Positions 6,243 to 13,366 of a stretch of 13,526 bases of DNA are shown piece by piece. The stretch's first letter is position 1. Each line of letters opens with the position of its first letter. Source of the stretch: Oscillospiraceae bacterium (GTDB taxonomy: Bacteria > Bacillota > Clostridia > Oscillospirales > Ruminococcaceae); NCBI GenBank assembly GCA_017528675.1, contig JAFXOO010000505.1, positions 1 through 13,526 on the forward strand, read 5' to 3'. The position numbers were made by a program, and so were the translations under genes. The notes under the pieces were generated by a model, which saw nothing but the letters and a program-made list of their open reading frames with translations, was not told the DNA's origin and did no database searches.

Positions 6243-7325
6243 ATGCAAAAAAAGATCGCTGTGATCAAGGGCGACGGCATCGGCCCTGAGATCGTTACGG
6301 AAGCAGTCAAGGTACTGGATAAGATTGCCGCAAAGTATGGCCATACTTTCCGTTATACCGAGCTGCTGATGGGCGGCTGTTCAATTGATGCGTATAAAGA
6401 GCCTCTGACGGAGGAGACAATTTCCGTGTGCAAGGACAGCGACGCTGTCCTGATGGGGAGCATCGGCGGAGATACCACAACCTCACCGTGGTACAAGCTC
6501 CCGGCGCATCTGCGACCGGAAGCAGGGCTTCTTGCGCTGCGCAAGGCGCTCGGGCTGTTTGCAAATCTGCGTCCCTGCGTACTGTATCCTGAGCTGCGTG
6601 CGGCCTGCACGCTGCGGGAGGACATCAGCGAGAAGGGCTTTGATATGCTCATTATGCGGGAGCTGACTGGCGGCCTGTACTTTGGTGAGCGCAAAACAGA
6701 GGAGATTGACGGCGTGATGACGGCTGTCGATACACTGAAGTATGACGAGAACGAAATCCGCCGCATTGCGGTGAAGGCGTTCGAGGTCGCTATGAAGCGC
6801 CGCAAGAAGGTCACAAGCGTGGATAAGGCCAATGTGCTCGACTCCTCCCGTCTGTGGCGAAAGGTCGTGAACGAGGTCGCAGCGGAGTATCCGGAGGTCA
6901 CGCTGGAGCATGCACTCGTGGACAGCACTGCAATGCAGATTGTCCGCAATCCTTCGCAGTTTGACGTCATGGTGACAGAGAACATGTTCGGTGATATTCT
7001 CTCGGATGAGGCGGCAATGGTCACGGGCTCGCTTGGCATGCTGCCGAGTGCTTCGCTCAATGAGACGAAATTCGGCCTGTATGAGCCGAGCGGCGGTTCT
7101 GCACCGGATATCGCCGGAAAGAATATTGCCAACCCGATTGCCGCAATCCTGTCTGCCTCCATGCTGCTGCGCTATTCCTTCGATTTGCAGGAGGAGGCCG
7201 ATGCCATTGAGAATGCCGTGAAGCAAGTGCTCGCTGAGGGCTACCGCACCGGCGATATCATGAGCGAAGGCTGCAAGCAGGTGAAGTGTGACGAGATGGG
7301 CACGCTCATCGCAGAGCGCATCTGA
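6243..7325 (+). CDS. leuB: 3-isopropylmalate dehydrogenase
   Basis: LeuB oxidises and decarboxylates 3-isopropylmalate to 2-oxoisocaproate with NAD+, the last step specific to leucine synthesis. The 360 residues cover the whole isocitrate/isopropylmalate dehydrogenase fold. Visible are GDGIGPEIV (10-18), the substrate arginines R100, R110 (ALRKALGLFANLR) and R139 before ELTGG, Y146, K195 in SVDKANVL, and the metal-binding aspartates D227, D251 and D255. The signature GGSAPDIAGKNIANP (284-298) is of the E. coli LeuB kind. The LLALRKALGLFANLRP stretch is typical of isopropylmalate rather than isocitrate or tartrate enzymes. leuA, leuC and leuD are not adjacent: the upstream gene is divergent and ilvE follows 56 bases downstream. 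Residue numbers are counted in this protein. Confidence 0.97.
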   Translation: MQKKIAVIKGDGIGPEIVTEAVKVLDKIAAKYGHTFRYTELLMGGCSIDAYKEPLTEETISVCKDSDAVLMGSIGGDTTTSPWYKLPAHLRPEAGLLALRKALGLFANLRPCVLYPELRAACTLREDISEKGFDMLIMRELTGGLYFGERKTEEIDGVMTAVDTLKYDENEIRRIAVKAFEVAMKRRKKVTSVDKANVLDSSRLWRKVVNEVAAEYPEVTLEHALVDSTAMQIVRNPSQFDVMVTENMFGDILSDEAAMVTGSLGMLPSASLNETKFGLYEPSGGSAPDIAGKNIANPIAAILSASMLLRYSFDLQEEADAIENAVKQVLAEGYRTGDIMSEGCKQVKCDEMGTLIAERI

Positions 7326-7365
7326 TCCCAAGGTTTCCATATATTACATATATTTATCTATAATG

Positions 7366-7373
7366 AAAGAAGG
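7366..7373 (+). promoter_or_regulatory. Ribosome binding site of ilvE
   Basis: AAAGAAGG lies 8 nt before the ATG at 7382, within an AT-rich 56-base gap after leuB. It supports MEKKNIDWG as the N-terminus. Confidence 0.6.
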
Positions 7374-7381
7374 CTTTTATC

Positions 7382-8407
7382 ATGGAAAAGAAGAACATCG
7401 ACTGGGGCAATCTGGGCTTTGCCTACATGCCGACAGAAAAGCGCTACGTTGCCGACTACAAGGACGGTCAGTGGGGCGAGGGTTATCTGACAGAGGATAA
7501 CACCATCACCATGAGCGAGTGCGCCTGCGTATTGCAGTATGCACAGACCGTTTTTGAAGGGCTCAAGGCGTACACCACCGAGGACGGCCGCATTGTGACC
7601 TTCCGTCCTGACCTCAATGCAGAGCGTCTGGAGCAGTCTGCGTCCCGTCTGGAGATGCCGACCTTCCCGAAGGAGAGATTCATCGAGGCGGTTGAGCAGG
7701 TTGTTGCAGCCAACAAGGCCTATGTTCCGCCGTATGGTAGCGGTGCAACACTGTATCTGCGTCCGTTCATGTTCGGTATCAATTCCGTTATCGGTGTAAA
7801 GCCGGCAACCGAGTACCAGTTCCGTGTATTCTGCACACCGGTAGGCCCGTACTTCAAGGGCGGCGCAAAGCCGATTACGCTGCGTGTATCTGATCTGGAC
7901 AGAGCTGCACCTCACGGCACCGGCAATATCAAGGCAGGCCTGAACTATGCCATGAGCCTGCATACCCTGATGGATGCACACCGCCAGGGCTATGATGAGA
8001 ATATGTTCCTGGATCCTGCAACCCACACCAAGGTTGAGGAGACCGGCGGTGCGAATTTCCTGTTCGTAACCAAGGACGGTAAGGTGGTAACACCCAAGTC
8101 CAACTCCATTCTCCCGTCCATCACCAGACGCTCGCTCGTGTATGTTGCACAGCACTATCTCGGCCTGGAGGTTGAGGAGCGTGAGGTGCTCTTTGAGGAG
8201 GTCAAGGACTTTGCAGAGTGCGGTCTGTGCGGCACGGCTGCCGTCATTTCTCCGGTTGGCAGAATCGTCAATCACGACGAGACCATCAGCTTCCCGTCCG
8301 GCATGGAGGAAATGGGACCGACCATCCACAAGCTGTATGACACGCTTACCGGCATCCAGATGGGTCGTATCGACCCGCCGGAGGGTTGGATTCACGAAAT
8401 CAAGTAA
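7382..8407 (+). CDS. ilvE: Branched-chain amino acid aminotransferase
   Basis: This PLP enzyme of fold type IV transfers the amino group between glutamate and the 2-oxo acids of leucine, isoleucine and valine, so it completes the step after LeuB. The 341 residues match the long bacterial/eukaryotic BCAT form. Visible are MSECACVLQYAQTVFEGLKAY (44-64), FRPDLNAERL (74-83), YLRPFMFG (125-132), the PLP lysine K184 in GTGNIKAGLNYA, VEETGGANFLF (218-228), which holds the cofactor-binding glutamate, ITRRSLVYVA (247-256) and CGTAAVISPVG (283-293). It sits 56 bases after leuB with no terminator between, so the two genes should be co-transcribed. A terminator-like hairpin follows 20 bases after the stop. 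Confidence 0.97.
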   Translation: MEKKNIDWGNLGFAYMPTEKRYVADYKDGQWGEGYLTEDNTITMSECACVLQYAQTVFEGLKAYTTEDGRIVTFRPDLNAERLEQSASRLEMPTFPKERFIEAVEQVVAANKAYVPPYGSGATLYLRPFMFGINSVIGVKPATEYQFRVFCTPVGPYFKGGAKPITLRVSDLDRAAPHGTGNIKAGLNYAMSLHTLMDAHRQGYDENMFLDPATHTKVEETGGANFLFVTKDGKVVTPKSNSILPSITRRSLVYVAQHYLGLEVEEREVLFEEVKDFAECGLCGTAAVISPVGRIVNHDETISFPSGMEEMGPTIHKLYDTLTGIQMGRIDPPEGWIHEIK

Positions 8408-8426
8408 GGTATTCTCATGTACAAGC

Positions 8427-8454
8427 TCCCTCCCTCCGGGGAGGGGTTTGTTTT
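8427..8454 (+). terminator. Terminator-like hairpin between ilvE and the yitT-type gene
   Basis: CCCTCCC-TCCG-GGGAGGG gives a 7-bp all but pure GC stem, extended by one T-G pair, followed by TTTGTTTT. It starts 20 bases after the ilvE stop and ends 14 bases before the ribosome binding site of the next gene. With no promoter visible in between, it probably reduces rather than abolishes transcription of the downstream gene. Confidence 0.8.
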
Positions 8455-8479
8455 ACCCGCTATGCGATAAGGAGGCGCT

Positions 8480-9403
8480 ATGACAGTCCATACACCATCA
8501 AAGGAATCCTTGCTGAAGGAAATGCTGCATTACATTGTCCTCATTGCAGGGAGTGTGATTGCTGCATTTGCACTCGAAAACATGCTTGTTCCTGTCCAGA
8601 TCATGGACGGCGGCATGGTGGGCATTGCCATGATTATCTCTACATTGACAAAGTTTCCGCTCAGCCTGCTGACAATTCTGCTGAATCTGCCGCTTGTCTG
8701 GATCGGCGGGCGCAAGCTCTCCCGCTCATTTTTCATCCGGACGCTGACGGCAATGGTGAGCTTCTCACTGGCGATCAATCTGTTCAGCAGCGGCTTTTTT
8801 GAGCAGTTCAGGCTGACGGATGACAAGCTCCTTGCAACGGTCTTCGGCGGAGTGCTGCTCGGACTTGGCGTTGGTCTGGTGCTGCTCAGCGGCGGATGCC
8901 TCGACGGAACAGAAGCTGTCGCCATCCTCATCAGCAGGAAAACCAACTTTTCCGTGGGGCAGATCGTGCTGTTCTTCAATGTGCTGATCTATCTCACGGC
9001 AGGGCTTCTGTTCGGGCTTGACCGTGCGATGTATTCGATGCTGACCTATATCATTGTCTCCCGGATTGAGGACTTTGTCAACACCGGTATGCAGCAGGGG
9101 AAGGCTGTCATGATTATCACTGACCACGGCGAGCAGATTGCCCAGGAGATCTATGACACCCTCGGCCGTACTGTCACAGTCATGGAGGGCAGCGGCCTGA
9201 TTTCCGGCGAAAAGACGGTGCTTTACTGCGTTATCACACGCATTGAGCTGGCATCCATGCGCAAGATCATCGAACAGAATGACTACTCCGCCTTTATGTC
9301 CGTGAGTGATGTTTCCGAGATCATCGGCAAACACATTAAGAATAACAGTCCCATCCTGAGAACGCTTCCTGTGGTGGAGACCGAGGAAACTGACAAATCC
9401 TGA
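8480..9403 (+). CDS. YitT-family membrane protein with C-terminal DUF2179 domain
   Basis: The physiological role and any transported substrate of this family are not established. The 307-residue protein is of the usual length. Hydrophobic segments lie at about 17-34, 44-75, 83-103, 119-139 and 162-193. The two internally related halves each carry the family's glycine/aspartate signature: MDGGMVGIA (42-50) and SGGCLDGTEAVAI (137-149). The C-terminal soluble part (about 207-285), with MIITDH, GRTVTVMEGSG and ISGEKTVLYCVITR, is the DUF2179 domain. AAGGAGG (8469-8475) precedes the ATG by only 4 nt, slightly close. It follows ilvE across a terminator-like hairpin and has its own downstream terminator, so its link to amino acid synthesis is positional only. 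Confidence 0.93.
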   Translation: MTVHTPSKESLLKEMLHYIVLIAGSVIAAFALENMLVPVQIMDGGMVGIAMIISTLTKFPLSLLTILLNLPLVWIGGRKLSRSFFIRTLTAMVSFSLAINLFSSGFFEQFRLTDDKLLATVFGGVLLGLGVGLVLLSGGCLDGTEAVAILISRKTNFSVGQIVLFFNVLIYLTAGLLFGLDRAMYSMLTYIIVSRIEDFVNTGMQQGKAVMIITDHGEQIAQEIYDTLGRTVTVMEGSGLISGEKTVLYCVITRIELASMRKIIEQNDYSAFMSVSDVSEIIGKHIKNNSPILRTLPVVETEETDKS

Positions 9404-9411
9404 ACCGAATG

Positions 9412-9440
9412 TGCCGTCCTGCAACAGGGACGGCATTTCT
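9412..9440 (+). terminator. Terminator of the yitT-type gene
   Basis: TGCCGTCC (9412-9419) pairs perfectly with GGACGGCA (9428-9435) around an 8-base loop, followed by TTTCT. It begins eight bases after the stop codon. The T-tract is short, so termination may be moderate. Confidence 0.75.
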
Positions 9441-9518
9441 TGGTTATGCTGCACAAATTCTGTGTCTGTGATTTGCCACTTTTCGTGGAGCGATAGCCTG
9501 GCTGACCGTGCGGTTTTC

Positions 9519-9547
9519 TTGACAATTGCGCAGAATTGTGCTATAAT
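9519..9547 (+). promoter_or_regulatory. Upstream promoter P1 of the exporter operon
   Basis: TTGACA (9519-9524), 17 bases, TATAAT (9542-9547), with TGC directly before the -10 box as an extended -10 element. The start is expected near 9554, about 190 bases before the adaptor ATG. Confidence 0.85.
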
Positions 9548-9559
9548 GGATATTGTTGG

Positions 9560-9576
9560 CGTAAATGTGCTTTACG
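9560..9576. promoter_or_regulatory. Inverted repeat after P1
   Basis: CGTAAA (9560-9565) and TTTACG (9571-9576) are a perfect inverted repeat around TGTGC, placed about +6 to +22 of the P1 transcript. An outer pair ATTGT (9552-9556) and ACAAT (9584-9588) could extend it as an interrupted stem. It may be an operator or a leader hairpin. Confidence 0.5.
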
Positions 9577-9642
9577 TTGTGGGACAATAGCACCGGCTGT
9601 GACCGAAATCGTTTCATTTCTGTAAATTTTTCCGGAATTCTA

Positions 9643-9671
9643 TTGACAAGGTGGCAGATCTGTGCTATAAT
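9643..9671 (+). promoter_or_regulatory. Downstream promoter P2 of the exporter operon
   Basis: TTGACA (9643-9648), 17 bases, TATAAT (9666-9671), again with TGTGC directly before the -10 box. It lies 124 bases after P1 and shares both hexamers, the spacing and the extended -10. The start is expected near 9678, about 70 bases before the ATG. Confidence 0.85.
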
Positions 9672-9678
9672 TTTATCC

Positions 9679-9697
9679 GTACTAATACGAATAGTAC
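9679..9697. promoter_or_regulatory. Candidate operator overlapping the P2 start
   Basis: GTACTA (9679-9684) and TAGTAC (9692-9697) form a perfect 6-bp inverted repeat with a 7-base centre, at the predicted P2 transcript start. The size and position resemble operators of small dimeric helix-turn-helix repressors (TetR, MarR or PadR type), which often control exporters. No regulator gene is present in the window. Confidence 0.5.
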
Positions 9698-9730
9698 ACC
9701 GCATGTGCGAAATTCAATGACCCGGTATCG

Positions 9731-9738
9731 GGAGGAGG
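9731..9738 (+). promoter_or_regulatory. Ribosome binding site of the adaptor gene
   Basis: GGAGGAGG lies 8 nt before the ATG at 9747. It excludes the in-frame upstream ATG at 9717, which has no such site. Confidence 0.85.
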
Positions 9739-9746
9739 AACGACCT

Positions 9747-11312
9747 ATGGAACAGGCAAAGAAGAAAAAGGCAAAGCCGATTATCATTCTGATTATCGTT
9801 ATTGTGGTTTTAGCAGCGATCATCATCGGCATTGTCGGGTGTTCAAAGATGCTCTCTGATTCGATCAGCCAGCTCTCGGCAGGTATGACCGAACTAAGCA
9901 CGGTGGAGCGTCGTGACATCACCAACGACATCAGTGTGTCTGGACAGGTGCAGAGCGAAAACCTTGTGAAGATTACCAGCACCACCGCTGCCAAGGTCAA
10001 GACAGTCTATGCCGAGGTCGGTAAGGAGGTTAAGGAAGGCGAGATTCTGCTGGAATTTGACAGCAGCGATCTTCAGACCCAGTACGACAGCCTCAAAAAG
10101 AGTATCCAGAATAACGAGGATCTCACTGCACACACCCACGAGATCAATGTGCGCAATCTTGAAAATGCCAAGCGTGACAAGGAAAATTCCCTCGCACAGG
10201 CAAGACGGGGTATTGAAAAGGCAGAGAATGCCCGTAACCAGGCACACAACAAGGAAGGTGACCTGGTGAATAAGTACAATAATGCGGCAAACTATGTCAA
10301 CGAGCTCAGTGACCGGCTCAACAACTGCGACCCGGAGCAGTATGAACAGCTTGCACAGGAACTTCAGGCTGCAAGAGCAGAGCTTTCCGGCTATCAGTCG
10401 GCTCTTGACCAGATCCGTGATTCCTTCTCCACCTATGACGATGCCGTACAGTCCGCACACGATGCCTACGACCAGGCCGAGCGTACCTGTGACATGTCCA
10501 TCCAGGGGTACCAGGATGTGATTGACAACGAGCAGTTTACCAAGACCACTGACGGCGAAACAGAGCTCAAGAAGCTTGAGGATGCAATCAAGGACTGCAC
10601 CGTCCGTGCACCCAAGAGCGGTATCATTACCTCTGTGAATGTTGCAGAAGGCTCCATTCCGACCACCGATGCGCTCATGACCATCGAGAATAAGGATGCA
10701 CTGAAGATTACCGTATCCATCGCAGAGGCAGATATCCTCAAGGTACAGGAAGGGCAGAAGTGCATTGTCAAGACCACTGCAACCGGCGACCAGGAGTTTT
10801 CTGCAACCGTTTCGAGAGTGGTCAATATCTACAGCCCCGGTCAGATGAATGCCCTTGGTCAGACCACCGGCGGCGGCTATTCTGCCGAGATCACCATTGA
10901 TGACACGAATACAGGTCTGCTGATCGGCATGACTGCCAAGGTGCAGATCCTGCTTGAGGAGAAGAAGGACGTTCTGACGGTTCCCTATGAATCCATCAAG
11001 GAGGACGACCAGGGCAAACGGTATGTGCTGCTCGCTGTGACCGATGAGAAAACCGGCGTCAGCGTTGCAAAGAGAGCGGATATTGAAACCGGTATGGAGG
11101 GTTCTTACTATACTGAGGTTGTTTCCGGCGATATCAAGGTAGGCGACAAGATTGTGATGCAGGGCGATATGTACAATGACGGCGATACGCTGCTCCTGAT
11201 GCCCAATCTGAACAGCATGTCCGCAGCAGAGAGCGGTGCGGAGAGTGCTGCTGAGAGTGCAGAGGAAAGTGCCGCAGAGAGTGCAGAGGGCGAGGCGAGC
11301 GCTGATGAGTAA
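9747..11312 (+). CDS. HlyD/MacA-type adaptor subunit of an ABC exporter
   Basis: Periplasmic-adaptor-like (membrane fusion) protein, in Gram-positives a membrane-anchored partner of MacB-type permeases such as YknX of Bacillus subtilis. The 521 residues show a lysine-rich start, one hydrophobic anchor (11-31) ending in I-V-G-C (29-32), which fits a lipobox, a split lipoyl-like domain (about 73-107 and 286-312, with VGKEVKEGEILLEFD and APKSGIITSVNVAEGS), a long helical hairpin rich in charged residues (108-285), a beta-barrel domain (about 316-405) and a membrane-proximal domain (406-485). The last 30 residues are a Ser/Ala/Glu tail. The helical hairpin is long for this family. The gene overlaps the ATPase gene by 8 bases. 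The exported substrate cannot be told from the sequence. Confidence 0.92.
   Translation: MEQAKKKKAKPIIILIIVIVVLAAIIIGIVGCSKMLSDSISQLSAGMTELSTVERRDITNDISVSGQVQSENLVKITSTTAAKVKTVYAEVGKEVKEGEILLEFDSSDLQTQYDSLKKSIQNNEDLTAHTHEINVRNLENAKRDKENSLAQARRGIEKAENARNQAHNKEGDLVNKYNNAANYVNELSDRLNNCDPEQYEQLAQELQAARAELSGYQSALDQIRDSFSTYDDAVQSAHDAYDQAERTCDMSIQGYQDVIDNEQFTKTTDGETELKKLEDAIKDCTVRAPKSGIITSVNVAEGSIPTTDALMTIENKDALKITVSIAEADILKVQEGQKCIVKTTATGDQEFSATVSRVVNIYSPGQMNALGQTTGGGYSAEITIDDTNTGLLIGMTAKVQILLEEKKDVLTVPYESIKEDDQGKRYVLLAVTDEKTGVSVAKRADIETGMEGSYYTEVVSGDIKVGDKIVMQGDMYNDGDTLLLMPNLNSMSAAESGAESAAESAEESAAESAEGEASADE
11223..11309 (+). repeat. Ser/Ala/Glu-rich C-terminal tail of the adaptor
   Basis: Residues 493-521 consist almost only of Ala, Glu, Ser, Gly and Asp, with repeated ESAAES-like units encoded by recurring GAGAGTGC. 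The tail is predicted to be disordered and outside the cell. Its coding sequence also supplies the weak GAGG ribosome binding site of the following ATPase gene. Confidence 0.7.
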
Positions 11313-12015
11313 AACAGTCATTTCGATGAGAGGTATCATCAAGCGCTACTACATCGGCAAGCCCAACGAATTGCAGATCCTCAACGGTATTGACCTCGAT
11401 GTTACCGAAGGGGAGTTCCTGGCAATCGTGGGACAGTCCGGTTCCGGTAAAAGTACGCTGATGAACATGATCGGTGCCCTTGACCGTCCGACGGAAGGCA
11501 CCTATTATCTGAACGGTATAGACATCAGCACGCTCGATGATGCGGAGCTCAGCCGCATCCGGAATAAGGAGATCGGTTTTGTGTTCCAGACCTTCAATCT
11601 GATTTCACGGACGAATGCGCTGAAGAATGTGGAGATGCCCATGATGTACGCCGGTATGTCCCGGAAGGAGCGCCTGAAGCGTGCGGAGGAGCTGCTGGAG
11701 ATCGTGGATATGGCTGACCGTGCCGATCACCAGCCCAATGAGCTTTCCGGCGGTCAGAAGCAGCGTGTGGCGATTGCAAGAGCCATGGCCAACAAGCCTT
11801 CGATCCTGCTGGCGGATGAGCCGACTGGTGCGCTCGATTCCAAGACCGGCCGCATGATTATGGATCTGTTTCACAAGCTCCACCGGGAGGAGGGGACGAC
11901 CATTGTCCTCATCACCCACAGCCCGGAGCTGGCACAGGAATGTGACCGCATCGTAACGATCAGTGACGGCAGCATCATCAATGATACGGGGGTGAGAGTG
12001 AATGCAGTTGATTGA
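11305..12015 (+). CDS. ABC transporter ATP-binding protein, MacB/LolD/YknY type
   Basis: Cytoplasmic ATPase that powers the FtsX-type permease encoded next. The 236 residues form one complete nucleotide-binding domain: Walker A GQSGSGKST (43-51), Q-loop Q95, signature LSGGQ (147-151), Walker B ILLADE (167-172), D-loop GALD (175-178) and switch histidine H205. The SRTNALKNVEMPMMYAGM segment (101-118) is characteristic of the MacB/LolD/FtsE-like group. The ATG at 11305 overlaps the adaptor stop (ATGAGTAA), and GAGG lies 9 nt upstream; the longer open frame from 11236 reads the adaptor tail out of frame. The end overlaps the permease start by 14 bases. Both overlaps imply translational coupling and fixed stoichiometry. 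Confidence 0.96.
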   Translation: MSKTVISMRGIIKRYYIGKPNELQILNGIDLDVTEGEFLAIVGQSGSGKSTLMNMIGALDRPTEGTYYLNGIDISTLDDAELSRIRNKEIGFVFQTFNLISRTNALKNVEMPMMYAGMSRKERLKRAEELLEIVDMADRADHQPNELSGGQKQRVAIARAMANKPSILLADEPTGALDSKTGRMIMDLFHKLHREEGTTIVLITHSPELAQECDRIVTISDGSIINDTGVRVNAVD

Positions 12016-13285
12016 GAATATCCGTCTGGCGTTCACATCGCTTCTGGCGAACAAGATGCGTGCGCTGCTGACAATGCTCGGTATTATCATCGGTATCAGC
12101 GCCGTGATTATGATTACCACCATCGGTACATCCATCCAGAAAACGCTGTCCAACACGTTCAATTCCTTTGGCAACTTCAATATCTTCGATGTCATTCTGA
12201 TGACGGGTGAAGATCCGGTCATGCAGGATGATCTCATCAGCCGCGAGATGCTCGATGAGCTGGTGGAGACCTATCCGGACTACTTTGCGCTGGAAATGGG
12301 CGAGAACATCGGTACGGCAACGACCCGCAACTCCAACGGCCAGATCATTACAGTGAGCGTAAGCGGTCAGATGGATGTGGCACCGATGATGGACCACCTG
12401 CGTGGCCGTACCATTCAGTATAAGGACAATGTCAACAAGAAGAATGCTCTCTATGTAAGCGATCTGTTTATCCGGCAGTATTTTCCTTCAGGTACCGATC
12501 CGATCGGCCAGACGGTCAACCTGACGTTCGATAACGGCATGAGTTCGGACTTTGTCATCGTCGGCTATGATAAGCTGCCGCAGATGTACGAAAAGCAGTA
12601 TCCGCCCGGAATGAAGGAAATGGATAAGACGACACCGGTCACTGTGCCGCTCGATACGATGCTTGAGATGTTCCACACCCCGCAGGAGCCGCAGTTCTAT
12701 GCCATGATCCGCTATAATACGGATTATGACATACAGATGCAGCAGGATCTGCTCCAGGAGTTCTTTGATGAGAAATATGCGGAAAAGCCCGATATTTCCA
12801 TCCAGATCATGAACGAGCAGCAGTACCTCGGTATGATGAATACGATTATCAATGTCGTGACCATTGCCATTTCGATTATTGCGGCGATTTCGCTGATTGT
12901 CGGCGGTGTCGGCGTTATGAACATCATGCTCGTGTCCATCACAGAGCGTACCAAGGAAATCGGTGTCCGGAAAGCGCTTGGTGCACAGAATTCTGCCATC
13001 CGGATGCAGTTTGTTGTAGAGGCAATCATGATCTGTCTGATCGGCGGTATTATCGGCATTCTGCTCGGAATCATCGGCGGTCTTTGTATCGGCTGGATTG
13101 CCAAGGTTCTTGTCAGTGAGTTCTATGCGGAATATGCGGAGCTGATTTCGATTACGATTCAGCCATCTATTCCGGCAATCATCATTTCGGTGCTGTTCTC
13201 CGTGCTGACCGGCGTATTCTTCGGTTATTACCCGGCGAACAAGGCTGCGAAGATGAATCCTATCGATGCCCTGCGGTATGATTGA
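12002..13285 (+). CDS. MacB/YknZ-type ABC exporter permease (FtsX family)
   Basis: Membrane subunit of the exporter, 427 residues. The N-terminus NKMRALLTMLGIIIGISAVI (17-36) is the MacB signature and starts the first membrane segment (about 21-42). An extracytoplasmic MacB core domain (about 45-280) follows, then three FtsX membrane segments (about 282-311, 338-366 and 387-410). The cytoplasmic loop ERTKEIGVRKALGA (315-328) is the coupling helix to the ATPase, and the C-terminus PANKAAKMNPIDALRYD is typical. In family terms such mechanotransmitting permeases drive export of peptides, antibiotics or lipoproteins; in Bacillus the related YknXYZ protects against a toxic peptide. GGGGGTGAG precedes the ATG. 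The subunit lacks a fused ATPase, so it is the three-gene form. Confidence 0.95.
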   Translation: MQLIENIRLAFTSLLANKMRALLTMLGIIIGISAVIMITTIGTSIQKTLSNTFNSFGNFNIFDVILMTGEDPVMQDDLISREMLDELVETYPDYFALEMGENIGTATTRNSNGQIITVSVSGQMDVAPMMDHLRGRTIQYKDNVNKKNALYVSDLFIRQYFPSGTDPIGQTVNLTFDNGMSSDFVIVGYDKLPQMYEKQYPPGMKEMDKTTPVTVPLDTMLEMFHTPQEPQFYAMIRYNTDYDIQMQQDLLQEFFDEKYAEKPDISIQIMNEQQYLGMMNTIINVVTIAISIIAAISLIVGGVGVMNIMLVSITERTKEIGVRKALGAQNSAIRMQFVVEAIMICLIGGIIGILLGIIGGLCIGWIAKVLVSEFYAEYAELISITIQPSIPAIIISVLFSVLTGVFFGYYPANKAAKMNPIDALRYD

Positions 13286-13302
13286 TGGAGATGTAAATAC
13301 AG

Positions 13303-13340
13303 AGCCCCGGTGCTTTCAGGCACCGGGGCTATTGTTTGTC
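13303..13340 (+). terminator. Strong intrinsic terminator of the exporter operon
   Basis: AGCCCCGGTGC (13303-13313) pairs perfectly with GCACCGGGGCT (13320-13330) around a TTTCAG loop, followed by ATTGTTTGT. It begins 18 bases after the permease stop. Confidence 0.92.
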
Positions 13341-13366
13341 AGAAAAGCAGGGTTTCAGGGCGCCAA

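Larger units (their letters stand above)
9404..9746. other. Regulatory intergenic region of 343 bases before the exporter operon
   Basis: This gap holds the terminator of the yitT-type gene, two tandem promoters with an inverted repeat after each, and the adaptor's ribosome binding site. The stretch 9445-9515 shows nothing I can identify. A 51-codon open frame at 9565-9720 runs through the second promoter and lacks a ribosome binding site, so it is not taken as a gene. Confidence 0.75.

Noticed and set aside
7336..7364. TATAAT at 7359-7364 as a separate ilvE promoter
   Set aside because: No -35 box resembles consensus at 16-18 bases, and a start about 7 bases downstream would fall inside the ilvE ribosome binding site.
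9565..9720. 51-codon open frame starting just after P1
   Set aside because: No ribosome binding site precedes the ATG, it reads through promoter P2 and its palindrome, and it uses ATA, CTA, CGA and AGG codons that the real genes here avoid.
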